Source: Nitrosomonas sp. JL21 | Lineage (GTDB): Bacteria; Pseudomonadota; Gammaproteobacteria; Burkholderiales; Nitrosomonadaceae | Direction: 5' to 3' | Assembly (NCBI RefSeq): GCF_009833095.1 | Contig: NZ_QRCB01000015.1 | Coordinates: 54,616 to 118,615, forward strand | DNA: 64,000 bases | Shown: positions 18,691 through 26,283 of the stretch, piece by piece | Position numbering within the stretch: the first letter of the stretch is position 1 | How the letters are laid out: every line of letters begins with the position of its first letter | Position numbers and translations under genes: made by a program | Notes under the pieces: model-generated | The model's input: the letters and a program-made list of their open reading frames with translations, nothing else | Told to the model about the DNA's origin: nothing | Database searches by the model: none

Positions 18691-19842
18691 ATGATTCATT
18701 TAAAAAACATAGCTAATTATATCCGCACTTTTCTCATCTTGACGATTTCTTCAGCCCTGCTGTGGGCTTCCCAGGTGTATGCCGATGATAATGATCTCCT
18801 CAAAGCGGCGTTTTCCGGTGAGATCTCGACCATTCAGCAATTATTGGAAAAAGGCACCAATGTAGACTATCAGAACGAAATGGGCTTTAGCGCATTAATC
18901 GTCGCTTCCCAATATGGCCATACCGATATCGTTAAATTCCTGCTCGAAAAAAACGCCACGATTGACCTGAAAAATGCGGGTGGCGCTACGGCGTTGATCA
19001 TCGCCACAAAAAATGGCCATGCCGACATCGTCAATCTGTTATTGGAGAAAGGCGCTCAGTTCGACGCTCAGACCACGGATGGCATTACCGCATTGATGCT
19101 GGCGATCCAAAAAGGCCACGAGGCAATTGTCGATACGCTATTAGCCAAAGGTGCGAATATTCATCTGCAAACCAAGGAAAAACTGACCGCTCTGATCATC
19201 GCCGCACTCGAGGGTAGAGCAACCATCGTGGACAAGCTATTGGCGAAAAATGCGCAGGTCGATACGCAAGCGTCCGACAACACAACCGCGCTATACATGG
19301 CAGCAAGAAATGGCCATGCTGCAATCGTCGAGAAATTGCTGGCGCATAAAGCGGCCGTCGATTTACTCGCAATCAACGATACCACGCCGCTGTTCGTGGC
19401 CGCCCAGAATGGCCATACCGATATTGTCAAAGCATTGCTCGCCAAAGGCGCCAAAGTTGATTTGCAAGACAAGAATGGCGCCACTGCGCTGACACTGGCG
19501 GCCCTGATTGGCAACACCGATATTGTCGAATTGCTGATAAAACATGGCGCCAAAGTAGATCACAAAGCCACCAACGGGTTTACCGCACTGATACTGGCCG
19601 CCCAGAATGGGCATACCGCCACCATCGAATCCTTGCTGAAGAATGGCGCCACGATAGATCTGCAGAACGATGACGGCGTAACCGCGCTGATGTGGGCTGC
19701 ATTGCATGATCATGCCGATGCGGTAAAAGCGTTATTGGCAAAAGGAGCTAACACCAAGCTCAAAAGCAAAACCGGCAAAACTGCCGCAGAGATAGCAAAA
19801 GATCCTGCTATCAAGGAAATACTGCAGGCAGCCTCGAACTAG
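18691..19842 (+). CDS. Exported ankyrin-repeat protein
   Basis: The product (383 residues from the ATG at 18691) has a signal peptide (FLILTISSALLWASQVYA, then DDND) followed by about eleven ankyrin units of 33 residues. Each carries the TALxxAAxNGHxxIVxxLLxKGA pattern, and a capping unit ends the array. The mature protein is therefore probably a periplasmic or secreted protein-binding scaffold; its partner is unknown. A GTG at 18682 would lengthen it by three codons, but CAGGTG acts better as a ribosome site for the ATG. The repeats are visible in DNA as 99-base units. Confidence 0.9.
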   Translation: MIHLKNIANYIRTFLILTISSALLWASQVYADDNDLLKAAFSGEISTIQQLLEKGTNVDYQNEMGFSALIVASQYGHTDIVKFLLEKNATIDLKNAGGATALIIATKNGHADIVNLLLEKGAQFDAQTTDGITALMLAIQKGHEAIVDTLLAKGANIHLQTKEKLTALIIAALEGRATIVDKLLAKNAQVDTQASDNTTALYMAARNGHAAIVEKLLAHKAAVDLLAINDTTPLFVAAQNGHTDIVKALLAKGAKVDLQDKNGATALTLAALIGNTDIVELLIKHGAKVDHKATNGFTALILAAQNGHTATIESLLKNGATIDLQNDDGVTALMWAALHDHADAVKALLAKGANTKLKSKTGKTAAEIAKDPAIKEILQAASN

Positions 19843-19898
19843 CCTACCGCCATCCCCGTCAATTGTATGATATCGTTCACCATACATTCATTCCTAAA

Positions 19899-20651
19899 AT
19901 GCCAGAGTTAATGCAGGATTCATTTCGACGCTGCCTGATATACGCTCATCGAGGCGCCAACACCGAAGCGATGGAAAATACCCGGGAGGCGTTTGATAAG
20001 GCCCTGCACTATGCCATCGATGGCATCGAGACGGATGTCCAGTTGACACGCGATGACATCCCGGTGCTCTGGCATGACCGGTTCCTCGACAAAATCGGTT
20101 TGAACAATAAACATATCGACGATTTTGATCATTACCAGCTTCAAAGCATGATCAACCCCGGATCGTCCGGGCAAGGCATCATGACTTTGCAAGACTTTCT
20201 CATCGCTTTCCGGCAGCGCTGCCGCTTATTGATCGAAATCAAGAATCGCGACTGGGAGCCGGTTTCGCGCCATGCGCTGAAAATGCAAAAAACACTCGAT
20301 CTGATCGGCCGGGATCCCGATCAGCGCATCATAATATCTTCATTCAATTTGGCCAGTCTGGAATATGCGCATCAGCTTCAACCCGAATTTCCGTTGATTT
20401 ACAACCTTGAGCCTGACCAGACAACCTCAGAAATTCGTCAGCTCTTGAAAACGCATGAATTCCTGCAGGGATTCTGTTTACCGATCGAAAGCTTGCAGCA
20501 GGAAGTCGTCGAGTTATTACGCGCACAGGCCAAACTCATTGGCGTTTATACCTGCAACAGTAATGCCGAAATCAACACAGCCCTGCAATTCGCGGTTGAT
20601 ATTCTGATCAGCGATGTGCCTCAAAAAGCGCTGATGATGCGCGATCCATGA
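19899..20651 (+). CDS. Glycerophosphodiester phosphodiesterase
   Basis: This GDPD-family enzyme hydrolyses glycerophosphodiesters to glycerol-3-phosphate and an alcohol. The catalytic start CLIYAHRGANTEAMENT, then DGIETDVQLTRDDIPVLWHD and LLIEIKNRD, follow the usual metal-binding order. The start is unclear: ATG at 19899 or 19911, or TTG at 19863 in the longest reading; none has a strong ribosome site. No signal peptide is seen, so a cytoplasmic (UgpQ-like) role is likely. The stop overlaps the following gene as ATGA, tying it to glycerol-3-phosphate oxidation. Confidence 0.88.
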   Translation: MPELMQDSFRRCLIYAHRGANTEAMENTREAFDKALHYAIDGIETDVQLTRDDIPVLWHDRFLDKIGLNNKHIDDFDHYQLQSMINPGSSGQGIMTLQDFLIAFRQRCRLLIEIKNRDWEPVSRHALKMQKTLDLIGRDPDQRIIISSFNLASLEYAHQLQPEFPLIYNLEPDQTTSEIRQLLKTHEFLQGFCLPIESLQQEVVELLRAQAKLIGVYTCNSNAEINTALQFAVDILISDVPQKALMMRDP

Positions 20652-22237
20652 AACGGAATTTTCCAGCATCGACTCATCAACAGGTTGATCTGCTGGTCTG
20701 TGGCGGCGGCATCTATGGTGCCTGGACTGCTTATGATGCCGCGCTGCGCGGCTTGAAGGTAATGATCGTCGAACAAGGTGACTGGGCCGGTGCGACCTCG
20801 TCGGCATCGAGCAAACTCATACACGGCGGCTTGCGCTACCTAGAGACCTATGATTTCAAGCTGGTCAGCAAGGCGCTGAAAGAACGGGAAATGTTATTGC
20901 GCACTGCTCCGCATCGCGTGTGGCCGCTGCGTTTCGGCGTACCGGTATATTCGCGTCAGCGTATCAACCGATTGCAACTCAAGTGCGGACTGATCATCTA
21001 CGATTTTCTTGCCGGCGGCAGCCATCTACACAAGCATCATGCCTACCTCAGCCGGAAGCAATTTTCTGAGCATTTCGGCTTTCTGGCTGACAATACGCTT
21101 AAAGGCGGTTTTACCTATGGCGATGCTCAGACCGATGATGCACGATTGGTGCTTGAACTCATCGCCGGCGCTATGGATGTCGGTGCCTATTGCATCAATT
21201 ACTGCAAGCTGACTCAATTGCTTGAAAGCAATGGTTCGGCCAGCGGCGCCATTATTCAAGACCAACTCTCCCAGACTGAGCAAATCATCCACGCCAAGCA
21301 AATCGTTTTCACGACCGGTCAATGGTTGGCCAACGATACGTACAGTCAGAATCTGTGCCGTCTTGCCAAGGGCGTTCATTTGATCATGCCGCCGGTTCTA
21401 AATGAAGAAGCCTTACTATTGACCGCACGCTCCGATGGCCGGGTGTTTTTTCTGATTCCATGGTATGGCTTGACTCTGCTGGGTACCACCGACACCGATT
21501 TCAACGGTGATGTTGAACACACCACGGTCGACGAATCCGATATCGACTATTTGCTGAGCGCCGTGAATGATTATCTGAAATCGCCATGGACTCGTTCGGA
21601 TGTGATCGGTAGTTTTGCGGGCGTGCGGGTGTTCAAGCAATCAACTCTGGTTGACGTAGCCGATCCCCCGTCTGCGGTCAGTCGCGACTGGGAATTGAAA
21701 TCTGCGCCGAACGGTGTTCATTACGCCATAGGCGGAAAAATCACTTCATCGCGCCCGGATGCTGCGCGTATTGTCGACGCTGTATGTGAAAAACTCGGCA
21801 TTTCAACGTCCTGCGCAACCCAAGACCGGTTATTTCCGTGGGCGCCACCCGAGGATTTCCCAACCTGGTTCTCGCGCATGCACAACCGCGCCCTGCAACT
21901 GGGCATTGATGCTGAAAGCGCCCAGTGGCTATTGCGCCGCCACGGCGTACACAGCGAGAAAATTCTTAGCAATATTGCAACGGATGCCAATCTGACGCAA
22001 CGGATCGTGCCGTCGTTGCCGTTCATTTATGCTGATTTGATGTATTGCGCAGCCGCTGAAATGGTGATCCATCTCGACGATCTATTACGCCGCCGATTGC
22101 CGATATTGATCCTGGCGAAATTGACCAGCGATCAACTGTTTCATATCGCTGAGCATGTAGCCGCTACTTTAAAATGGAATGACACTCGGTTACATCAGGA
22201 AATCGAACGCTGCCGCCGGCAATGGACCCTAGCGTAA
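20648..22237 (+). CDS. glpD: FAD-dependent glycerol-3-phosphate dehydrogenase (GlpD-like)
   Basis: This flavoprotein would oxidise glycerol-3-phosphate to dihydroxyacetone phosphate at the membrane, passing electrons to quinone. It has the FAD dinucleotide fold near the N-terminus (LVCGGGIYGAWTAYDAALRG), SSKLIHGGLRYLE typical of GlpD, and the substrate-side WYGLTLLGTTDTDF. The C-terminal domain matches the DAO_C form. At 529 residues it is near the usual size. It overlaps its upstream neighbour by four bases (ATGA) and the kinase downstream by 16, so the three genes form one transcript. Confidence 0.9.
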   Translation: MKRNFPASTHQQVDLLVCGGGIYGAWTAYDAALRGLKVMIVEQGDWAGATSSASSKLIHGGLRYLETYDFKLVSKALKEREMLLRTAPHRVWPLRFGVPVYSRQRINRLQLKCGLIIYDFLAGGSHLHKHHAYLSRKQFSEHFGFLADNTLKGGFTYGDAQTDDARLVLELIAGAMDVGAYCINYCKLTQLLESNGSASGAIIQDQLSQTEQIIHAKQIVFTTGQWLANDTYSQNLCRLAKGVHLIMPPVLNEEALLLTARSDGRVFFLIPWYGLTLLGTTDTDFNGDVEHTTVDESDIDYLLSAVNDYLKSPWTRSDVIGSFAGVRVFKQSTLVDVADPPSAVSRDWELKSAPNGVHYAIGGKITSSRPDAARIVDAVCEKLGISTSCATQDRLFPWAPPEDFPTWFSRMHNRALQLGIDAESAQWLLRRHGVHSEKILSNIATDANLTQRIVPSLPFIYADLMYCAAAEMVIHLDDLLRRRLPILILAKLTSDQLFHIAEHVAATLKWNDTRLHQEIERCRRQWTLA

Positions 22238-23625
22238 TTTCCGCCATCGCGCTCGACCTGGGCACCACGTCGATCAAGGCGGCCCTGAGGGATTATCATG
22301 GAGACCTGCACCATATTTCGGCCCAACCGGCGCCAGCCATCGATAATCGGAACGGATGTTATGAAAGCGACGCTCTGGATTATGCTAATCGCACAGAAGA
22401 GGTTCTGCAACAATGCGCGGCTCACCTACCCAACAAGCCGCCCCTGGGATTGTGCAGTCAACGCTCATCATTTTTGATCTGGGATAACATCAACGGCCAA
22501 CCATTGACGCCATTGATTTCCTGGCAAGATAACAGAGGATCGCATTGCTGCGACCTCCTACAGAACGCGGAAGACGACATTCACGCGCTGACCGGTTTGC
22601 GTTTGACGCCATATTATTTTGCCCCCAAGCTCAACGTGCTGTTACAGGATCATCCAAACTGGCGCCAACAACTGGTCTCAGGAAGATGGCGCGCCGGAAC
22701 GCTCGACACGTTCCTGATCTGGCGCTGGACACACGGCCAGCATTTTATTACCGACGCCTCAATGGCTGCGCGCACGTTGCTGATGGATATTCACCAACGG
22801 CAATGGTCGAACCGATTATGCAGTCTGTTCGATATTCCGATGAATGTCCTACCGCAGATCAAACCCTCAACCGCGTTGAATGTGCCATTCAATAACGGTT
22901 TCACGCTGCAATCGAGTGTTGGCGATCAATCTGCCGCACTCATCGCATGTGTTGCGGATAATTCCGATGAAGCTTTGATCAATTTGGGCACGGGCGGTTT
23001 CGTCATCCGCACCCTTGCGCCGCAAACAACGGCATTGAAGGGCTATCTCCAGACGCTCGTGTGCCAAGAAGGAAATGGCCCGGCCCGATTCGCCATCGAA
23101 GGCACGCTCAACTCCATCGCCATGGCTTTGGCGCCATATGCCGTCAAAGACTGTCATGCTGATCAGCTGGCCCGCACCGACATCTTCTGCATTGCCGAGC
23201 CAAGCGGGCTGGGCGCCCCATATTTCCGCAAAGAATGGGGAATTCATTTTTCTGAATCAACGGCAGCGCTGACGACACAACAGATTGCCGCCCTGATGCT
23301 GGAGGCGATTATTTTCCGGGTAGCCCGCATCCTAGAAGATTTCCACCATTCCGCACCACTATCCCAGGCTTATTTATCGGGCGGATTATCGGAATTGCCT
23401 TGCCTGCAATATGGCATCGCCCAGTGCGCGCCTTGCCCTATCGTTCATGTCACGCAAAAAGAAACCAGTCTGCAAGGCGCGGCGCTACTCGCTAGCCAGC
23501 ACAGAATCAGATCTTCCCACGGCGGTGACGTCATTCCCGTCGCTGCTGGGAAAAACCCATTATTCGAAAAATATCAGCGCTGGAAAAATTGGTTCGATAC
23601 ATTATTGGAAGCACGGCATAATTAA
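22222..23625 (+). CDS. FGGY-family carbohydrate kinase (glycerol/xylulose kinase-like)
   Basis: The product (467 residues) has the FGGY fold: an N-terminal phosphate-binding loop AIALDLGTTSIKAALRD, the substrate-side WQDNRG, and the second-domain NLGTGGFV and YLSGGLSELP. Next to GDPD and GlpD genes, a glycerol kinase role is the simplest reading. However, it is shorter than classical GlpK (about 500), and the sugar cannot be fixed from sequence. It starts inside the 3' end of the dehydrogenase gene (16-base overlap). Confidence 0.85.
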   Translation: MDPSVISAIALDLGTTSIKAALRDYHGDLHHISAQPAPAIDNRNGCYESDALDYANRTEEVLQQCAAHLPNKPPLGLCSQRSSFLIWDNINGQPLTPLISWQDNRGSHCCDLLQNAEDDIHALTGLRLTPYYFAPKLNVLLQDHPNWRQQLVSGRWRAGTLDTFLIWRWTHGQHFITDASMAARTLLMDIHQRQWSNRLCSLFDIPMNVLPQIKPSTALNVPFNNGFTLQSSVGDQSAALIACVADNSDEALINLGTGGFVIRTLAPQTTALKGYLQTLVCQEGNGPARFAIEGTLNSIAMALAPYAVKDCHADQLARTDIFCIAEPSGLGAPYFRKEWGIHFSESTAALTTQQIAALMLEAIIFRVARILEDFHHSAPLSQAYLSGGLSELPCLQYGIAQCAPCPIVHVTQKETSLQGAALLASQHRIRSSHGGDVIPVAAGKNPLFEKYQRWKNWFDTLLEARHN

Positions 23626-23860
23626 CCGATGTTAATAGGCTACTGCACAATCTTCTGCCCAATTCGTGGTAATGCAATAACATCTCGTCAGAAGATGAGG
23701 GGATTAAATGGATAAAAGCTGAATAAATGTGATTTCGAACAAAGCGATAAATTTATCACATTAGCTCTAAATAGTTGCGCATCTGAATGGCAACTGCGAA
23801 TTAATTAGCGCTTCCCTGGGAAGGCTCTAATCTCTAGTGGAGGGGGAAATAATTCATTTA

Positions 23861-23891
23861 GTAGTGTGCGAAACAGAAATTCACACACTAC
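23861..23891 (-). terminator. Hairpin after the CPVC thioredoxin-like gene
   Basis: Twelve-base arms (23861-23872 and 23880-23891) pair with one mismatch around a seven-base loop, 15 bases past the stop of the minus-strand gene. The following tract is only moderately T-rich, so termination is probable but unproven. Confidence 0.5.
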
Positions 23892-23905
23892 GAAAATAGT
23901 AGAGC

Positions 23906-24142
23906 TTATTTCAAAGCTTCTATGCCTGCGCCGAAATTGATATGGTATGCAGCACCATCCATCACGAGCGCAGGAACAGATTTGACGCCTGCTTTTTCTG
24001 CTTCAGCCACTCGTGTTTTTTCATTTCCAAGGTGAACATATTCAACTTCATACTTAGCCGGATCAAGAGCATTCGCAACGTTTTGCTCTGCTTGAACGCA
24101 GACAGGGCATCCTGCATGATAAAAAATAGCTTTATTTGCCAT
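23906..24142 (-). CDS. Small glutaredoxin/thioredoxin-like protein with CPVC motif
   Basis: This 78-residue cytoplasmic protein has the redox pair C12-P-V-C15 (FYHAGCPVCVQAE) and the cis-proline segment SVPALVMDG, the hallmarks of a minimal thioredoxin/glutaredoxin fold. A good ribosome site (GGAG six bases before ATG) supports the start. It stands alone. Its substrate is unknown; glutaredoxin-like thiol-disulfide exchange is inferred. Confidence 0.82.
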   Translation of the reverse strand: MANKAIFYHAGCPVCVQAEQNVANALDPAKYEVEYVHLGNEKTRVAEAEKAGVKSVPALVMDGAAYHINFGAGIEALK

Positions 24143-24521
24143 AGTGTCTCCAATAGTTACTGTTAAAAAATAATACTAAACAGAGCCATAAATTATATTA
24201 TTAATAGATTATTCTGCACAATGTTGAAGGGATGGCACAATTTCGATCAACTGATTGGAATATCAGAAAATTTCTATCAAAGCAGTATTTATTTCTTTAA
24301 GGATTTCCTGTGTTCTCTGTGTCATTCGAAGAAGCCAATCTCACTCATACATAAGAGGAATCAAAGTAAAGAAATCTTCAAATGAAACAATTAAATAAAT
24401 ACAGCGATCTGTATTCGCTTGCGTTAATCCATCGATTAAACAAATCTTTCAAATTGAAAAACTTATGATTGATCAACGGGAGCCTGGAAATCAAGAAAGG
24501 TTTTTTGGCTGGTCTAAGATC

Positions 24522-24564
24522 AAATGCCCATTTATCGTTAATTTCATCCGATGAATGGGCATTT
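24522..24564. repeat. Long inverted repeat (16-base arms)
   Basis: The arms AAATGCCCATTTATCG (24522-24537) and CGATGAATGGGCATTT (24549-24564) pair with one G-T-type mismatch around an 11-base loop. The hairpin could terminate transcription from the 35-codon gene on the minus strand, or could be the core of a small RNA. Confidence 0.6.
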
Positions 24565-24603
24565 ATATTTGGTTTTGCAAATATATCAAATGCTTTGTCC
24601 TTT

Positions 24604-24622
24604 AATCACTGGATAAGTGATT
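24604..24622. repeat. Short perfect hairpin
   Basis: AATCACT and AGTGATT pair perfectly around a GGATA loop. It lies between two other inverted repeats, downstream of the 35-codon gene on the minus strand. Confidence 0.45.
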
Positions 24623-24646
24623 GAAATAAATTTTGTTAACCTGCCA

Positions 24647-24660
24647 ACGTTCTAGAACGT
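24647..24660. repeat. Perfect 14-base palindrome
   Basis: ACGTTCTAGAACGT equals its own reverse complement. Such a compact, uninterrupted palindrome suits a dimeric DNA-binding protein better than an RNA hairpin. It lies 36 bases beyond the stop codon of the 35-codon gene. Confidence 0.45.
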
Positions 24661-24695
24661 CATTAAACAAAACTCTGGACATAGAAATCTTTCAT

Positions 24696-24803
24696 TTAGA
24701 AAACGCCGTAAATGATTGCTCCAATAACAATGAATACTGCTGTTGAAATGAAGAACAATCTTAAAACTTGTGCATCTGTTTCTCTTCTATTAATTTCGCT
24801 CAT
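24696..24803 (-). CDS. 35-residue single-span membrane protein
   Basis: The open frame reads MSEINRRETDAQVLRLFF and then a hydrophobic span (STAVFIVIGAIIYGVF) running to the C-terminus. The charged N-terminus followed by one helix predicts an inner-membrane microprotein. AAGGAG lies eight bases before the ATG, the best ribosome site in this part of the window, which argues that it is translated. I recognise no family. In layout it resembles single-helix accessory subunits of respiratory enzymes (for example the small IIa-type or CydX-type subunits), but no oxidase gene is nearby and this is only an analogy. Confidence 0.65.
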   Translation of the reverse strand: MSEINRRETDAQVLRLFFISTAVFIVIGAIIYGVF

Positions 24804-25167
24804 ATTTTATCTCCTTATAGATGGATTTTTTAATTACCACTGACTTACTTAACTAAAGCCGATAAAATCGACCCCCTTTATTACACAATCGTTAAACTCC
24901 CCGATTGCGTTACCTCCCTGTTCCTTTAAGTGTCATCACATCCTTACCTAAGGAACTGAGTATATTTGTATATATGCCCCATCACATAACTACTCTCATG
25001 ATTTAGCCAGTGAATTCTAACTCACATTTATCAACAATGAAAGTATTGAAATTAAGTATGCTTTATTTAATGGCAGTTATTACCGAATCATGCGAAGTAT
25101 CTCTTATCAAACCGCCCAGCGGCAACAGCAAATCAGTTATGGATGGGGCTGCGGCCTGTCACTTATA
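24804..25167. other. Intergenic stretch upstream of the 35-codon gene
   Basis: This 364-base AT-rich stretch must contain the minus-strand promoter of the 35-codon gene. A plus-strand frame (25010-25192) with a hydrophobic start runs into the 3' end of the attH-like gene, lacks a ribosome site and is not called. Confidence 0.45.
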
Positions 25168-26283
25168 TCACAGGGCGAGGGGCCGGACGTAACCGGTCAA
25201 CTCGAGATATCCTCGCCCGGCAGGTTGTTGATTCTTGGTCAGTGTTACCGCTCCTTCCCAATACACCGCGCCCGTCGATTGGCGCGAATCGAGTTCCTGA
25301 TCATCCAGCATCGGCGTTAGGCGCCATTCAATGTCATCTGTGCGAATATGCATCGCAACGGGATACACGGCCTCGGTATGCGGTGATTTCCATGTACGCA
25401 GCGGAGTAAACTCCACCTGATCCGGATTGAAAAATCTCACCTCCCCGGAAGGATCACGCAGTGCCGCATAAGCCCATACTTTTCCGCCGTTCTTTCCGCG
25501 TATCTGGAAAGCCATCAAGGCTGATCCATCATCCAGGTTAGCGCCAACCCAATCCCAGCCATCGGCATCGCTATCCAAATAAGCGGTTGACCATTCATGA
25601 TCCAGCCAAGCACTGCCATTGACGGCAACCGGCTTATTATTTCGAAAAACTGTTCCGGTTACCCGCAGATGCGGCTCGCTATAGTAATAGCTCGCTTGCT
25701 CCGGCTTAGGTCCTTTGCGGGAAAATCCTTCGTCCCCTTGCAACAGTACTGCTTGTGTCGGAGCCAATGACAGCTGCAAACCGAATTCATCCGCACGCAT
25801 ATCCACCTGATACCGCCCATTGTCCTCGCGCACCAGATACCAGTCATCCAGCTTCACATCGGTATTGCCCTGTTTGGCATAGGCCAAGCCAAACCCTTCA
25901 CGCAAGGTCTTTTCCTGGTGCATCAATTTACCGGCGGAAGGGTCTGACAGCGCCAGATGCGCGATGATGAGATATTTTGCGGCAAAATGACTCGGATTAT
26001 CATGATTCTGATCCGTTGCATAGCGAAAAAAAGTCACCTGAAAACCCAGCGGCTTGTTATCGCCGCTCTCCAACCATCCCGTAATATACCACCATTCAAT
26101 CCGGAAATCCTGGTGCGCACCATAGTCATGCGGAAAGCTCAGATGATGATCAGGCACCACAGGCCTCAACCGGGTCATTGGCTCATCAGCCAGTGTTTCC
26201 ATGCTCAAGAATGTTATCAGCAGCAGCCATGTCAGCATGAACTTTGCATACTCAAACTTGCCGCGTTTTTGAATCATCTTCAT
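25168..26283 (-). CDS. AttH/CrtC-like lipocalin-domain protein of an ABC system
   Basis: The product (371 residues) has an N-terminal hydrophobic leader (FMLTWLLLITFLSMETLA) and the CrtC/AttH pattern with RIEWWYITGWLESGD, FQVTFFRYA, and the second-half WLDHEWSTAYLDSDADGWDWVG and YWEGAVTL. Proteins of this family are called hydroxyneurosporene hydratase-like or AttH; here the ABC genes upstream favour the AttH-type transport accessory. The ATG at 26283 overlaps the permease stop (TAATG) and is preceded by GGAGG; a longer reading to 26478 would lie inside the permease gene and is rejected. Confidence 0.85.
   Translation of the reverse strand: MKMIQKRGKFEYAKFMLTWLLLITFLSMETLADEPMTRLRPVVPDHHLSFPHDYGAHQDFRIEWWYITGWLESGDNKPLGFQVTFFRYATDQNHDNPSHFAAKYLIIAHLALSDPSAGKLMHQEKTLREGFGLAYAKQGNTDVKLDDWYLVREDNGRYQVDMRADEFGLQLSLAPTQAVLLQGDEGFSRKGPKPEQASYYYSEPHLRVTGTVFRNNKPVAVNGSAWLDHEWSTAYLDSDADGWDWVGANLDDGSALMAFQIRGKNGGKVWAYAALRDPSGEVRFFNPDQVEFTPLRTWKSPHTEAVYPVAMHIRTDDIEWRLTPMLDDQELDSRQSTGAVYWEGAVTLTKNQQPAGRGYLELTGYVRPLAL

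Larger units (their letters stand above)
24143..24695. other. AT-rich gene-poor stretch with inverted repeats
   Basis: No gene longer than 28 codons is credible in these 553 bases. An ATG at 24382 opens 28 codons but lacks a ribosome site. Three inverted repeats lie in its right part and are listed separately. Confidence 0.5.

Noticed and set aside
23636..23720. Possible insertion-sequence end (GGCTACTGCACAA)
   Set aside because: No matching inverted end or target duplication was found nearby and no transposase fragment can be read.
24382..24468. 28-codon plus-strand frame in the gap
   Set aside because: No ribosome site and no distinctive content.
24647..24660. Heat-shock-element-like palindrome (TTCTAGAA core)
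   Set aside because: That element belongs to eukaryotic HSF; in bacteria the resemblance has no meaning, so only the palindrome is reported.
25010..25192. Plus-strand frame with a hydrophobic start resembling a small lipoprotein
   Set aside because: No ribosome site, a poor lipobox, and its 3' end runs antisense into the attH-like gene.
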